A stretch of DNA of 7,804 nt from the NCBI GenBank assembly GCA_913062655.1, contig CAJXXO010000113.1, forward strand, positions 1-7,804, in the 5' to 3' direction. Source of the stretch: an uncultured Bacteroidota bacterium (GTDB taxonomy: Bacteria > Bacteroidota > Bacteroidia > Chitinophagales > S012-47). The translations under genes were made by a program, and so were the position numbers. The notes beneath the pieces are model-generated. The model was given only the letters and a program-made list of their open reading frames with translations. It was not told where the DNA came from and made no database searches. Positions 7,571 through 7,804 of the stretch are shown here, piece after piece (the stretch's first letter is position 1; the number at the start of each line of letters is the position of its first letter).

Positions 7571-7609
7571 ACACAATTCAGGGACACATCGCAGCGTCCC
7601 TGTCCGTGT
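7571..7609. repeat. Inverted repeat in the purA upstream region
   Basis: A perfect 7-bp inverted repeat, CAGGGAC (7579-7585) with GTCCCTG (7596-7602), encloses a 10-nt loop. It can be extended by an outer ACAC/GTGT pair (7571-7574 with 7606-7609) across a 4/3-nt internal loop. Neither side has a T-run, so it is not a standard intrinsic terminator. It could be a leader hairpin, a weak terminator of the gene to the right, or an operator. Confidence 0.4.
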
Positions 7610-7630
7610 ATTCTTATCAGCACGATTCGA

Positions 7631-7650
7631 CTATACCACAGGCGGCATAG
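7631..7650 (-). repeat. Interrupted palindrome between the right-edge gene and purA
   Basis: On the minus strand CTATGCC, a 6-nt spacer and GGTATAG form a 7-bp stem with one G-U pair in RNA. It begins 22 nt after the stop codon at 7672. No T-run follows, so terminator function is uncertain. As DNA it has the look of a 20-bp operator (CTATnCC-N6-GGnATAG). No second copy was noticed elsewhere in the window. Confidence 0.35.
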
Positions 7651-7671
7651 TTTGTAATGTGTCCGATGAAA

Positions 7672-7804
7672 TCAGGTTGCATCCGGCAGTGGATTTTCAA
7701 GACCCAGGTAATGCCCCATCTGCGGGACTAAATCCGTCAGATAATTCACGCCCTGCGCGAATGACTCACGCGCATCACCAATCACCACAAGCGGCACATC
7801 GTGT
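7672..7804 (-). CDS. C-terminal 43 residues of an unidentified protein, truncated by the window edge
   Basis: An open frame enters from the right edge and ends at TGA (7674-7672). The visible tail reads HDVPLVVIGDARESF, then AQGVNYLTDLVPQMG, then HYLGLENPLPDAT. It has a beta-strand-like LVVIGD segment followed by an apparent amphipathic helix, as at the end of an alpha/beta domain. Codon use and composition look like the neighbouring genes, and the frame ends cleanly ahead of a palindrome, so I take it as a real gene end. I do not recognise the family. It has the same orientation as purA with a 182-bp gap, so cotranscription is possible but not shown. Confidence 0.6.
   Translation of the reverse strand, partial: HDVPLVVIGDARESFAQGVNYLTDLVPQMGHYLGLENPLPDAT

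Noticed and set aside
7178..7657. 159-codon plus-strand open frame
   Set aside because: About two thirds is antisense to the 5' part of purA and the rest covers the intergenic repeats. The product has no domain-like pattern.
1..7804. Mobile element, CRISPR array, tRNA or toxin-antitoxin system
   Set aside because: No transposase-like frame, terminal repeats, regularly spaced repeats or cloverleaf was seen. Coding density is high and the genes are core-type.

Overview
The window comes from a member of the Bacteroidota. Three things point there. A PorV-family outer-membrane protein is paired with a gingipain-type (C25) protein, which is the hallmark of the type IX secretion system (T9SS). A TAnnTTTG promoter element sits just upstream of tyrS. 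Starts generally lack a Shine-Dalgarno sequence. Base composition is roughly balanced by eye, so a Saprospiria- or Cytophagia-type genome would fit better than an AT-rich Flavobacterium, but the sequence does not fix the class.

Layout. On the minus strand, right to left, positions 3603 to 1 hold a tightly coupled three-gene run: an AcpH-like predicted metal-dependent hydrolase, a PorV2-like outer-membrane protein and the first 614 codons of a PorU2-like C25-family protein that runs off the left edge. The junctions are a 4-nt ATGA overlap and a 2-nt gap. Divergently, a 73-bp intergenic region carries the tyrS promoter, and tyrS (tyrosyl-tRNA synthetase) occupies 3677-4954 on the plus strand. 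tyrS converges on pabB (4947-6227, minus) with an 8-nt overlap of the 3' ends. pabB lies downstream of purA (6224-7489, minus), again with a 4-nt ATGA overlap, forming a purA-pabB operon. A 182-bp intergenic region with two inverted repeats separates purA from the 3' end of an unidentified minus-strand gene (7672-7804) that runs off the right edge.

How the genes work together. The left operon probably serves protein export and surface attachment through a T9SS-like PorU/PorV pair. The middle and right genes are housekeeping: tRNA charging, AMP synthesis (PurA) and the p-aminobenzoate branch of folate synthesis (PabB). Linking purA and pabB makes metabolic sense because purine synthesis needs formyl-folate.

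Most of the window is conventional. The main oddities are a TyrRS whose HIGH signature reads GIGN, an AcpH-like protein translationally coupled to T9SS genes, and small palindromes upstream of purA. I found no mobile element, CRISPR array, tRNA or rRNA, and no clear novel defence or other accessory system.
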